Source: Intrasporangiaceae bacterium (GTDB taxonomy: Bacteria; Actinomycetota; Actinomycetes; Actinomycetales; Dermatophilaceae). Taken from it: a DNA stretch of 13,942 bases. Both the position numbers and the translations under genes were made by a program. Under the pieces are notes generated by a model that saw only the letters and a program-made list of their open reading frames with translations, ran no database searches and was not told the origin of the DNA. The stretch is from contig JAAYSB010000033.1 of the NCBI GenBank assembly GCA_012518475.1, forward strand, positions 1 to 13,942, given 5' to 3'. Below, piece after piece: positions 5,457 through 12,790 of the stretch (its first letter is position 1; each line of letters starts with the position of its first letter).

Positions 5457-6875
5457 TCAGACGTGCGACGAGTGAGCCGCCGTCGAGTCGCGGCCCACCT
5501 TGCGGCGGACGAGGTCGCGGCTGAACGCCGTGAGGATGAGGAGTGCAGCGACCACCCACCCCACCACGGTCCACAGCGTGCCCTCGGCGATGAAGATGAG
5601 CATCATCGCGATGAGGGTGGGGACGAGATACCGGAACGCGAGCAGGACATATCCGCCGAATGACGGCATCTTCACTCCGCGGCTGTCGGCGACGGCCTTG
5701 ACCATGAAGTTCGGGCCGTTGCCGATATAGGTGACAGCGCCCCAGAACACCGCACCGAGGCTGATGGCGACGAGATACGGCTCATAGACCCCGGCCACAG
5801 CGGGCTCACCGCCGAGCTCACGGGCCATCTCGAAGAACGTGACATAGGTCGGGGCGTTGTCGAGGACGGCGGACAGACCGCCGGTGAAGAGGTGGAAGGT
5901 CACCCGGTTGAGCGGCAGGTCAGGAGCGACCTGGGACAGGAACCGCAGCGCCGGCATCATCGTGAGGAAGATGCCGATGAAGAGCGCCGCGACCTCCTGG
6001 ATCGGCCCCCAGCTGAAGGCGTTGTCCTCGAAACGGACCTTGCGGCTACCGGTCTTATAAGACAGGAACGCCGCCAGCAGCATGATGATCTCGCGCCACG
6101 GGATCCAGGCGCCGAGGGTGGCGGTGCCCTCCTCGATCGCGTGCAGGTCGATGCTCGGGGCGAACGCGACCGCGGCGACGACCATCGCAATGAAGACGAA
6201 GTGGATCGACCCGCGGATCCGCAGTGGCTCGGCCTCGCTCATGTCCCGCTGGTGGAACTCCTGCGGCTCCTGGGCGTGCAGGCGGCGGTCCAGGGCGTAG
6301 TAGGTGATGAGCAGCAGGATGTTGACGAACAGCCACATCGGGAACAGCGAGAAGGTCCACATGAACGGCACCCCGCGCAGCATCCCGAGGAAGAGCGGCG
6401 GGTCACCGAGCGGGGTGAGCAGACCCCCACAGTTCGCGACGATGAAGATGCAGAACACGACCGTGTGCATGCGGTGCTGGCGCTGCTGGTTCGTGTTGAG
6501 CAGCGGTCGGATGAGCAGCATCGCGGCACCCGTGGTCCCGATGAAGCTCGCGATGCTCGCGCCGACGGCGAGGAAGGCGGTATTGACCTTGGGCGTCGCG
6601 CGCAGGTCACCGGCGAGGAAGATGCCACCGGAGACGACGAACAGCGCGAACAGCAGGGTGATGAACTGCCCGTACTCGACGAGCGCATGGACGACCGCCT
6701 CGGTCTCCCCGCCGAGCAGGAACCAGATCGCGACCGGCACCCCGAGCACGAGCGCGACGAGCAGCTGGACGCGGCGCCACTCCCAGTAGTGGTTGAGCGC
6801 CGGCACGAGCGGCGCGATCGCGATGCTCGCGAGCATCAGCACGAACGGGATGATCCCCCACCACTCGATCTGCAC
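5457..6875 (-). CDS. sodium:proton antiporter / CitMHS-like membrane transporter (IT superfamily)
   Basis: The predicted product has 472 residues. GTG 6875 is chosen because AAGGAGG (6881-6887) lies 5 nt upstream and the hydrophobic N-terminus starts there; the frame remains open further upstream but is arginine/proline-rich and non-conserved. About twelve hydrophobic segments are visible. Two half-repeats carry the paired signature loops of ion-transporter superfamily proteins: SFIGTTGAAMLLIRPLL (110-126) with TPLGDPPLFLG (154-164), and SAVLDNAPTYVTFF (335-348) with TYIGNGPNFMVKAVA (382-396). This pattern fits proteins annotated as NhaD-type sodium:proton antiporters or putative citrate transporters (CitMHS_2-like). 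The substrate cannot be read from the sequence: sodium/proton exchange, a carboxylate or an inorganic anion are all possible. The gene faces the sulfur operon tail to tail, so it has its own promoter in the 168-bp gap upstream of it. Confidence 0.85.
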   Translation of the reverse strand: MQIEWWGIIPFVLMLASIAIAPLVPALNHYWEWRRVQLLVALVLGVPVAIWFLLGGETEAVVHALVEYGQFITLLFALFVVSGGIFLAGDLRATPKVNTAFLAVGASIASFIGTTGAAMLLIRPLLNTNQQRQHRMHTVVFCIFIVANCGGLLTPLGDPPLFLGMLRGVPFMWTFSLFPMWLFVNILLLITYYALDRRLHAQEPQEFHQRDMSEAEPLRIRGSIHFVFIAMVVAAVAFAPSIDLHAIEEGTATLGAWIPWREIIMLLAAFLSYKTGSRKVRFEDNAFSWGPIQEVAALFIGIFLTMMPALRFLSQVAPDLPLNRVTFHLFTGGLSAVLDNAPTYVTFFEMARELGGEPAVAGVYEPYLVAISLGAVFWGAVTYIGNGPNFMVKAVADSRGVKMPSFGGYVLLAFRYLVPTLIAMMLIFIAEGTLWTVVGWVVAALLILTAFSRDLVRRKVGRDSTAAHSSHV

Positions 6876-7043
6876 GGCGTCCTCCTTGACTCCATCTCCA
6901 CCGACGCCACCACCATGGCACCCGGTCACTGGGAGACTAGGGCGGACGGGGTATGCGGTGCGCACCACGTCCCCGCCTCTGTCGTTTGGTGGTCGCGAAC
7001 CTGGGACGAGCGGTCCGATCCGGCCGGTGTAGCGTCCGAGGTC

Positions 7044-7160
7044 ATGACGATCAGTGGTGCGGTCACGACGCTGCGCGCGGGCGACTACGAGGCGCAGGTC
7101 GCCGCCGTCGCCGCCGTCGGCGCGACCCGGACCCTGACGACCCGGATCGCACGCCGGTGA
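7044..7160 (+). pseudogene. remnant resembling the N-terminus of aldose 1-epimerase
   Basis: A 38-codon frame starts at ATG 7044, with GAGG (7037-7040) just upstream. Its product contains LRAGDYEAQV followed by a VGAT...TLT segment, which resembles the first beta strands of aldose 1-epimerase (GDYxAxVxxVGAxLRxLTxxGRDLV). It then ends at TGA 7158-7160, where some 250 further residues would be expected. The 9-bp unit GCCGCCGTC is duplicated in tandem (7101-7118), adding three residues inside the motif, and the usual leucine after VGAT is missing. The stop overlaps the thermonuclease start (GTGA at 7157-7160). It is probably a truncated gene, with the rest deleted or replaced, that now acts as a leader frame for the next gene. 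A genuine short leader peptide is the alternative. Confidence 0.5.
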
Positions 7161-7891
7161 GCGCGGCACGTCGTCCCTCCGGGTGGTACCGCGACCCGGA
7201 CACCCGACGACAGCAGCGCTTCTGGGACGGGCGGGCCTGGACCGAGCTGCGGCGGGAGCCGCCACCCGGCCCGACCGTGCGGCAGCGGTGGGCGGACCGC
7301 AGGACGCGTTGGACAGAGGGCGCCCCCCGGCGCCGACGTCGACGGAACCAGGTTCTCGCCCTCGTGGCCGTCCTCGCCCTCCTCGCCGGGCTCATCTGGT
7401 GGCTCACCTCGGACCAGCGCGAGGAGCTGCGGGGCGGGGAGAGGGGCGAGGGGCATACCGCATCCGCTGTTGTTCCGGTCGTCGGCGTCTCCGACGGCGA
7501 CACGCTGCGGGTGACCGTCAACGGGGCGACAGAGCGGCTGCGGATCATCGGGATGGACGCGCCGGAGCTGAGCGAGCGCGAGTGCTACGCACAGGCTGCT
7601 GCAAGCCGGATGCAGTCACTCGTGCAGAGCCGCGACGTGCGCATCGCCGCCGACCCGACGCAGGGGGACCGCGACCGCTACGGCCGCCTCCTTCGGCACG
7701 TCTACACCCTCGACGGGGCCAACGTCGCGGAGGCCCTCATCGCCGAGGGTCTGGCGGTCGAGTACACGTACTCGCGGCACTACGACGGGCGCGATGACTA
7801 TCTCGCCGCGCAGGACACGGCACGCGAAGAGTCGCTGGGGCTCTGGTCGGGCGAGTGTGACGTCGAGCCGCTGGAAGCACCGAACGGCTGA
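7157..7891 (+). CDS. membrane-anchored thermonuclease (SNase-like) with DUF2510-type N-terminus
   Basis: The predicted product has 244 residues. GTG 7157 is chosen because the conserved GWYRDPDTRRQQRFWDGRAWTE module (DUF2510-type, residues 9-30) starts right after it; longer versions are arginine-rich noise. An Arg run (58-63) precedes one transmembrane helix at about 65-83, so the N-terminus should be cytosolic and the catalytic domain outside. The staphylococcal nuclease domain spans about 105-234: VSDGDTL (111-117, calcium-site D115), RIIGMDAPE (129-137) with catalytic-type R129 and E137, and RDRYGRLLR (172-180) with R177 equivalent to nuclease Arg87. All key catalytic positions are present, so calcium-dependent cleavage of DNA or RNA at the cell surface is expected. 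The start overlaps the stop of the epimerase-like remnant, which may provide its transcription and translational coupling. The RND gene begins 69 bp downstream. Confidence 0.9.
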   Translation: MSAARRPSGWYRDPDTRRQQRFWDGRAWTELRREPPPGPTVRQRWADRRTRWTEGAPRRRRRRNQVLALVAVLALLAGLIWWLTSDQREELRGGERGEGHTASAVVPVVGVSDGDTLRVTVNGATERLRIIGMDAPELSERECYAQAAASRMQSLVQSRDVRIAADPTQGDRDRYGRLLRHVYTLDGANVAEALIAEGLAVEYTYSRHYDGRDDYLAAQDTAREESLGLWSGECDVEPLEAPNG

Positions 7892-7928
7892 GGCGGATTC
7901 GGAGGACTCGCTGTCGGTGGGCGAGAAT

Positions 7929-7941
7929 CGGGTGACACCCG
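7929..7941. promoter_or_regulatory. short palindrome before the RND exporter gene
   Basis: CGGGTG (7929-7934) and CACCCG (7936-7941) form a perfect palindrome around a single A, ending 19 nt before ATG 7961. A site of this size in the leader of a pump gene could be a repressor operator. It is short and GC-rich, so chance is a real alternative; no regulator gene is adjacent. Confidence 0.25.
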
Positions 7942-7960
7942 CTCTACAGCAAAGGCCCTC

Positions 7961-10900
7961 ATGGACCGCCTCCCCCGGTTGAGCCTGAACAACCGCTCGT
8001 TCATCGCACTCGTCTGCATCGTCATCACGGTCATCGGCGTGCTCTCGATGACGACGCTGCGCCGCGAGCTCATCCCCTCGATCTCGCTGCCCGTCGTCGC
8101 TGTCGTCGCGACGAACCCGGGGGCCTCCTCGGAGCAGATGGCCGAGCAGATCGCCGACCCGATCGAGCGGCAGCTGCGGACCATGGAGCAGGTCGACGGC
8201 ACGAGCTCTGAGAGCCGCTCGAACTTCACGATGATCACGGTCGAGCTCAACTACGGCGCGGACATCTATCGCGGGGCCTCGCAGGCCGACGTCCTGCTGA
8301 GCCGGACCGAGGAGCAGCTGCCCGACGGCACGACCACGCAGGTCATCACCGGCGGCACCGGCGACATCCCGGCCATGATCGTCTCGGTCGCCTCCGATGT
8401 CACGCCGGAGGAGCTCGCCGAGCGACTCGACGCCTCGCTCCTGCCCGAGATCGGCTCCGTCGACGGCGTCGCCACCGTCCAGCTGCTCGGCGCCCCCGAC
8501 GAGATCCTCGAGCTCGACCTCGACGACGCGGCCATGGCTGCGGCTGGGGTCACCCAGGGGGATGTCGTCAGCGCGCTCGAGGACGCCGGCCTCCGGCTGC
8601 CCGGCGGCACGGTCACCGACGGCCCCGTCGAGCTCGATATCACCGTGGGCAACGAGATCACCTCCGTCGAGGACGTCGAGGCGATCATCCTGCTGCCAGG
8701 TAGCGCGACGGATGGTGAGTCTGCTGGTCAGCCACCGGGTGGGTCTGCTGCGGCACCGGTCTCCCTCGGCGAGGTCGCTGCAGTCTCACGCACCACGGCA
8801 GCCCTGGAGTCGATCTCGCGCACCGACGGCCGCGACTCGGTGACCTTGCTCGTCACGCCGGCGGTCGGGGCGAACTTCATCGAGATCTCAGAGGATGTCA
8901 CCGCCCTCCTCGACGAGTCGGCCGCGGGTCTGGGCAACGACACTGCATTCACCGTCGTCTTCGACCAGGCGCCCTTCATCGAGGAGTCCATCGAGGGCCT
9001 TGCGACCGAGGGCGGTTGGGGACTGCTCTTCGCGCTGGTGACGATCTTCGCGTTCCTCTGGTCGCTGCGCCCCACCCTCATCGCCGGGGTCTCCATCCCG
9101 CTCTCGCTGCTCTTCGCGTTCGCCGGGATGCTCGTCACCGGGACGACGATGAACATGATGTCCCTCGCCGGGCTCATGCTCGCCATCGGCCGCATGGTCG
9201 ACGACTCGATCGTCGTCGTCGAGAACATCGTCCGCCACCTCGAACAGTCGGTGAAGCCGAAGTTCCGGACCATCGTCGACGCCGTCTCCGAGGTCGCCGG
9301 CGCCGTGATCTCCTCGACCATCGTGGCGCTGCTCGTCTTCCTCCCGCTCGTCCTCGTCTCGGGCGTGGCCGGCGAGCTGTTCCGCCCCTTCGCGCTCACG
9401 ACCGTCCTTGCTCTGTCGGGCTCCCTCCTCGTCTCGCTGACGATCGTGCCGGTGCTCGCATACTGGTTCCTCAAGCGGCGCACATCGGAGAGTGAGACGG
9501 AGGCCGTCGACGACGGCGCCGTGGTCAGCGATGTGGCCGAGGACGCGACGGCTCGGCCGTCGCACGGATGGCTGGCACGCCTCTACCGGCCCGGGCTCGC
9601 GTGGTCGATCCGGCACCGCGCGATCACAGTGGTGCTCGCGATCGGCATCTTCGTCGGCAGCCTCGCGCTCACGCCGCTCCTCAAGGTCAACCTCCTCGGC
9701 GACAGCGGCATGAACAACGTCATGGTCAGTCAGACGCTGCCCGTGGGGACGACGATCGAGCAGTCCCTCTCCGCGGCCGAGGAATTCGAGCCGCGCCTGC
9801 TCGGCATCGAGGGGGTCGAGACCGTTCAGACCTCGGTCGGTGGGGGCGGGTTCGGGTTCGCGACGGCGCAGGCGAACACGATCAGCTACACGGTCGTCAT
9901 GGAGCCGGGCAGCGACATGGAGCGGGCCCAGGCCCTGGTCCAGCAGGCCATCAACCTCAACTCCGGCAGTGAGGCCGGTGACATCGAGATCGCGCAGGGT
10001 GGCGGACCGATGATGGGCTCGAACACCGTCGACGTCGTCCTCCAGGGGCTCGACGACGAGGCGCGCGCCACCGCGTCGGAGCAGGTCGTCGACGCGCTCA
10101 CCGGACTCGAGGGATCCTCCGGGGTCGCCTCCAACCTCGATGCCACCACCCCGGCTCTGGACATCACGATCCGGCCCGAGGATGCGGCCCGGTTCGGCAT
10201 GTCCGTGACCCAGGCCAGCGCCCTGATCGCGATGCAGACCGCCGAGTTCCCCGTCGGGCGCCTCGCCGTCGACGGAACCGACCTGCAGGTCTTCTTCACG
10301 ACGGAGGGGACCGTGGAGACCGTCGAGGACGTCGAGTCGCTCAGCCTCGGTGGCCTGCCCATCTCGGCGATCGCTGACGTCGAGCGGGTCGAGGTCGCAC
10401 CGTCGTTCACGACCGAGAACGCCGTGCGGACGGTCACCGTGTCCGTGACTCCCGCGTCCACGGACGACGTGGGGTCGCTCGGCACACAGGTCCAGGAGGC
10501 TGTCGCCGCCCTCGACCTGCCGGAGGGCGTCTCCTGGGAGATGGGTGGCGTCTCGGCCGACATGGACGAGGCCTTCGGTCAGCTCGGCCTGGCCATGCTC
10601 GCCGCGATCCTGCTCATCTATGTCGTCATGGTGTGGCTCTTCAAGTCCCTCATGCAGCCGCTCATCCTGCTCATGTCGATCCCGTTCGCCGTCACCGGTG
10701 TCCTCATCGCCCTCCTCGTCACGGGGAACCCGATCGGGCTGCCCGCCCTGGTCGGCCTCCTCATGCTCATCGGCATCGTCGTGACGAATGCGATCGTCCT
10801 CATCGACCTCATCAACCAGTACCGGCGCCGCGGGATGAGCCTCGACGACGCGATCCTCATCGGCGGTCAGAACCGCGTGCGGCCCATCATCATGACTGCC

Positions 10901-11125
10901 GCGGCCACCATCACCGCGATGCTCCCGCCTGCGCTCGGACTGGCCTCGCAGTCCTCGTTCGTGTCCGGCCCGATGGCGATCGCCGTCATCGGCGGGCTCA
11001 TCGCCTCGACACTCATCACTCTCATCATCATTCCGGTGCTGTACCGGATCTTCGAGGGCTGGCGGGACCGCCGGCCGCACGCGGACGAGGACCGCGAGCC
11101 GGCCATCGCCACATCGTCCACATAG
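7961..11125 (+). CDS. RND-family efflux transporter, SwrC/AcrB-like
   Basis: The predicted product has 1054 residues, full length for the AcrB-type RND family, starting at ATG 7961 after AAAGG (7951-7955). The first helix (residues 14-34) is followed by RRELIPSISLPVVAVVATNPGAS and EQIADPIERQLRTMEQVDG, typical of porter domain PN1. TM4 carries the proton-relay pair D414-D415 in AIGRMVDDSIVVVENI. After a charged linker (about 500-540) the second half repeats the layout with a new helix near 555-572, and ends with VVTNAIVLIDLINQYRRRG and NRVRPIIMTAAATITAMLPPALG. The position of the AcrB TM10 lysine (Lys940) appears to be Thr942, as in several Gram-positive homologues. No membrane-fusion protein or outer-membrane channel gene is nearby, as expected for a Gram-positive cell. 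Substrates may be amphiphiles, drugs or lipids; this is not shown by the sequence. It converges with the next gene (19-bp gap). Confidence 0.92.
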   Translation: MDRLPRLSLNNRSFIALVCIVITVIGVLSMTTLRRELIPSISLPVVAVVATNPGASSEQMAEQIADPIERQLRTMEQVDGTSSESRSNFTMITVELNYGADIYRGASQADVLLSRTEEQLPDGTTTQVITGGTGDIPAMIVSVASDVTPEELAERLDASLLPEIGSVDGVATVQLLGAPDEILELDLDDAAMAAAGVTQGDVVSALEDAGLRLPGGTVTDGPVELDITVGNEITSVEDVEAIILLPGSATDGESAGQPPGGSAAAPVSLGEVAAVSRTTAALESISRTDGRDSVTLLVTPAVGANFIEISEDVTALLDESAAGLGNDTAFTVVFDQAPFIEESIEGLATEGGWGLLFALVTIFAFLWSLRPTLIAGVSIPLSLLFAFAGMLVTGTTMNMMSLAGLMLAIGRMVDDSIVVVENIVRHLEQSVKPKFRTIVDAVSEVAGAVISSTIVALLVFLPLVLVSGVAGELFRPFALTTVLALSGSLLVSLTIVPVLAYWFLKRRTSESETEAVDDGAVVSDVAEDATARPSHGWLARLYRPGLAWSIRHRAITVVLAIGIFVGSLALTPLLKVNLLGDSGMNNVMVSQTLPVGTTIEQSLSAAEEFEPRLLGIEGVETVQTSVGGGGFGFATAQANTISYTVVMEPGSDMERAQALVQQAINLNSGSEAGDIEIAQGGGPMMGSNTVDVVLQGLDDEARATASEQVVDALTGLEGSSGVASNLDATTPALDITIRPEDAARFGMSVTQASALIAMQTAEFPVGRLAVDGTDLQVFFTTEGTVETVEDVESLSLGGLPISAIADVERVEVAPSFTTENAVRTVTVSVTPASTDDVGSLGTQVQEAVAALDLPEGVSWEMGGVSADMDEAFGQLGLAMLAAILLIYVVMVWLFKSLMQPLILLMSIPFAVTGVLIALLVTGNPIGLPALVGLLMLIGIVVTNAIVLIDLINQYRRRGMSLDDAILIGGQNRVRPIIMTAAATITAMLPPALGLASQSSFVSGPMAIAVIGGLIASTLITLIIIPVLYRIFEGWRDRRPHADEDREPAIATSST

Positions 11126-11144
11126 CAGCGAAACGGCGACGTGC

Positions 11145-11393
11145 CTAGTGGCGGCGGCCCTGCCAGAGCAGCATCAGGCCAAGCAGGATGAAGACAACGA
11201 GCAGCGGGATCGCGACGTCGACGCGGGCGTTGTCGGTGACGACATAGAGCGCGAGCAGCACGCCGACACCGACCAGCCCGACCGTGAGCAGTGCTCGGCC
11301 GAAGCTGCGCAGCGTCGGACTGTTGCGTCCGCCTGAGGCCCTGCTCAGGGCGCTCCCCTGACGATCCCGATGGTCGTTCCCCTGCCTGACCAT
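11145..11393 (-). CDS. small two-helix membrane protein of unknown function
   Basis: The predicted product has 82 residues starting at ATG 11393. I do not recognise a family. The first 33 residues are hydrophilic and basic. Two hydrophobic segments follow at about 34-52 and 60-77, joined by a short polar loop (TDNARVDV), and the end is the basic tail QGRRH, so both termini are probably cytosolic. There is no clear ribosome site; a -10-like TATGGT (11400-11405, minus strand) sits 6 nt before the ATG, which suggests a leaderless transcript separate from the DUF368 gene upstream. A strong hairpin lies between the two. Coding potential is supported by the hydrophobic pattern and GC-rich third positions, but the start could be further in. 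Confidence 0.6.
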   Translation of the reverse strand: MVRQGNDHRDRQGSALSRASGGRNSPTLRSFGRALLTVGLVGVGVLLALYVVTDNARVDVAIPLLVVFILLGLMLLWQGRRH

Positions 11394-11399
11394 CTCTGG

Positions 11400-11405
11400 A
11401 CCATA
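11400..11405 (-). promoter_or_regulatory. -10-like hexamer for the small membrane protein gene
   Basis: On the minus strand TATGGT is followed by 6 nt and then ATG 11393, the geometry of leaderless actinobacterial transcripts. No convincing -35 is seen, which is common for such promoters. Support is by position only. Confidence 0.3.
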
Positions 11406-11452
11406 CGCCCGTTCGAAGCCGGACGGATAGGCGAACCCGGAGCTCCCCCGGT

Positions 11453-11502
11453 GGGGTGGAGGTCGCTGACGGCGCAGGGGCGACGTCAGCCACCTCCACC
11501 CC
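11453..11502 (-). terminator. long hairpin, likely terminator of the DUF368 gene
   Basis: Arms of 19 bp (11453-11471 and 11484-11502) pair with a single C:C mismatch (11464/11491) around a 12-nt loop. The left arm begins GGGGTGGAGGT and the right arm ends ACCTCCACCCC. It starts 23 bp after the DUF368 stop on the minus strand and lies before the promoter of the small membrane protein gene, so it is well placed to end DUF368 transcription. No T-tract follows, which is usual for GC-rich actinobacterial terminators. A dispersed repeat is the alternative. Confidence 0.65.
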
Positions 11503-11525
11503 GGGGATGTGCGGAATCTCGCGGG

Positions 11526-12512
11526 TCAGCGCGGTTGGGTGTCGGAGACCTCGGCCCCGGGGACGTCCTCCTGGGTGCGCAGGCGGGTCGCGACATGGTC
11601 GAGGCCGAGAACCACGACCAACCCGACGACCGCGAGCAGCGTGGGCACGAGGAGCTCGCCCTCCGCCGGCATCCCGAGCTCGGCGGTGGTGAAGCCACCC
11701 GGCCAGGGCCAGAGGATCCGGATCGAGCCGACCATGAGCCCGATCATCGCGGCGAGCACGGCATCGTGGTGACGCTCGAGGAGCCAGCGCAGGGTCGTCG
11801 ACGACACGGCCAGACCCGTGGCGCAGCCCAGGGCGAAGACGACGATGACGAGGAAGTTCAGATCACGGACCGCGCCGAGGACCTGTGCATACAGGCCCAT
11901 GAGCAGGAGGAGGAACGAGCCGCTGATGCCGGGCAGGATCATCGCGGTGATCGCGACGGCTCCACCGATGAAGAACACCCAGATCGGAGCGGTGACCGTC
12001 GCATCGTCGGAGCCCGCCGGGCTGAGGCCGAGCAGGACGAAGGTGATCACGGCCGCCAGCCCAGCGACCTGGAAGTCCCGCGTATGCGGGTCCACGAGCT
12101 GACGCCAGCAGATGACCACCGCGGCGGCGATGAGTCCACAGAACAGACCGGCGAGCTCGACCGGGTAGTTCTCGATGAGCCGCGTCAGCGGCCCGGCGCC
12201 GAAAAACACCACCGCGAGGATGCCGGTGGCCAGGGACAGGATCCACAGCCACGGGACGTCCTTGAGTGCTGCCCAGGCACCACGCATGTCGCCGCGCAGG
12301 ACCTTGACGATGACAGCCACCCCGGAGTGCAGCGCGTCGATGAGGCTGCGGTAGATCCCGAGGACGAGGGCCACCGTTCCGCCGGAGACGCCGGGGACGA
12401 GGTCGGCCGATCCCATGAGCGCGCCGCGGACGAGCTGCTTGGCCGCGAGCACGGGTGCCGGCTCGTGCGGTGGGCGGGCAGGGGTCGCCGGCTGGGAAGA
12501 GGTGGGAGCCAT
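11526..12512 (-). CDS. DUF368 family polyprenyl-phosphate translocase (PopT-type)
   Basis: The predicted product has 328 residues starting at ATG 12512. A Pro/Ser-rich 24-residue tail precedes the membrane core. The two inverted halves each carry the family's motif: GSADLVPGVSGGT (34-46) with ALVLGIY, and ILPGISGSFLLLLMGLY (192-208). About nine to ten hydrophobic segments are visible, and the length is normal for the family. DUF368 proteins have been reported to recycle undecaprenyl phosphate, the lipid carrier for peptidoglycan and other envelope polymers, from the outer to the inner leaflet (PopT), alongside DedA proteins (UptA). The function here follows from family membership. The gene has no good ribosome site; a -10-like TAGACT (12522-12527, minus strand) lies 9 nt before the ATG, so the message may be leaderless. 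It is followed by a strong hairpin and appears to be a single-gene unit, divergent from the aldo/keto reductase. Confidence 0.9.
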   Translation of the reverse strand: MAPTSSQPATPARPPHEPAPVLAAKQLVRGALMGSADLVPGVSGGTVALVLGIYRSLIDALHSGVAVIVKVLRGDMRGAWAALKDVPWLWILSLATGILAVVFFGAGPLTRLIENYPVELAGLFCGLIAAAVVICWRQLVDPHTRDFQVAGLAAVITFVLLGLSPAGSDDATVTAPIWVFFIGGAVAITAMILPGISGSFLLLLMGLYAQVLGAVRDLNFLVIVVFALGCATGLAVSSTTLRWLLERHHDAVLAAMIGLMVGSIRILWPWPGGFTTAELGMPAEGELLVPTLLAVVGLVVVLGLDHVATRLRTQEDVPGAEVSDTQPR

Positions 12513-12521
12513 AGCGGATCG

Positions 12522-12527
12522 AGTCTA
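12522..12527 (-). promoter_or_regulatory. -10-like hexamer for the DUF368 gene
   Basis: TAGACT on the minus strand is 9 nt before ATG 12512, with no Shine-Dalgarno sequence between them. It fits a leaderless or near-leaderless transcript. No -35 element is evident. Confidence 0.3.
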
Positions 12528-12557
12528 CCGGTCACGGGTGTGCCGCCCGCCCACGCA

Positions 12558-12578
12558 GGGCGAGCGCAGCGCTCACCC
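12558..12578. repeat. 21-bp inverted repeat in the DUF368/aldo-keto reductase spacer
   Basis: GGGCGAGCGC (12558-12567) and GCGCTCACCC (12569-12578) are inverted arms with one mismatch around a central A. The site is GC-rich and lies 46 bp upstream of the DUF368 start. Operator, structural repeat or chance are all possible. Confidence 0.35.
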
Positions 12579-12588
12579 GAAGGCACTC

Positions 12589-12616
12589 GCCGCCAGCCGC
12601 CAGCCGCCGGCCGCCG
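12589..12616. repeat. four tandem copies of GCCGCCR
   Basis: The 7-bp unit occurs as GCCGCCA twice and then GCCGCCG twice without interruption. It is non-coding, in the 278-bp spacer between divergent genes. Such a run is prone to slippage, so copy number may vary between strains. Confidence 0.6.
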
Positions 12617-12648
12617 GCACCCGCCGAATGCCGGCCCAGCCGACCAGG

Positions 12649-12684
12649 CGTGCCACAACCTGGTAATTGCCAGGTTGTGGCACG
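12649..12684. repeat. near-perfect 36-bp palindrome (candidate REP-like element or operator)
   Basis: Arms CGTGCCACAACCTGG (12649-12663) and its exact complement CCAGGTTGTGGCACG (12670-12684) flank TAATTG, which is itself almost symmetric. The stem is AT-richer than its surroundings. It lies 107 bp before the aldo/keto reductase ATG and 136 bp before the DUF368 start, upstream of both divergent genes, so it is not placed as a terminator. The rest of the 12685-12790 spacer is G-rich with no other structure I can support. Confidence 0.7.
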
Positions 12685-12790
12685 GTCTGGCTGCGCTGGG
12701 GGACGAAGGCGGGCGACGTGGGGGCGGGGCGGTCGCCGTTCGGCTGCACTGTGGTGGAAGTGGCGGGCGTGCGGGTGGTTGGGTGGGGGC

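Noticed and set aside
6943..6966. Second CsoR/CstR-like operator and GGTGCGCACC palindrome upstream of the transporter
   Set aside because: Only one GGGGTAT half-site is present, without a matching ATACCC arm; the 10-bp GC palindrome alone is too likely by chance.
5892..7160. Long plus-strand open frame opposite the transporter gene
   Set aside because: The product is a run of Asp/Arg/Glu/His-rich low-complexity sequence, which is the expected antisense shadow of a GC-rich membrane protein gene. Only its last 38 codons (from 7044) look like a real N-terminus.
8888..11080. 730-codon minus-strand frame opposite the RND gene
   Set aside because: Composition is dominated by Asp, Glu, Arg, His and Gly with no domain pattern; it mirrors the codons of the strongly supported RND exporter.
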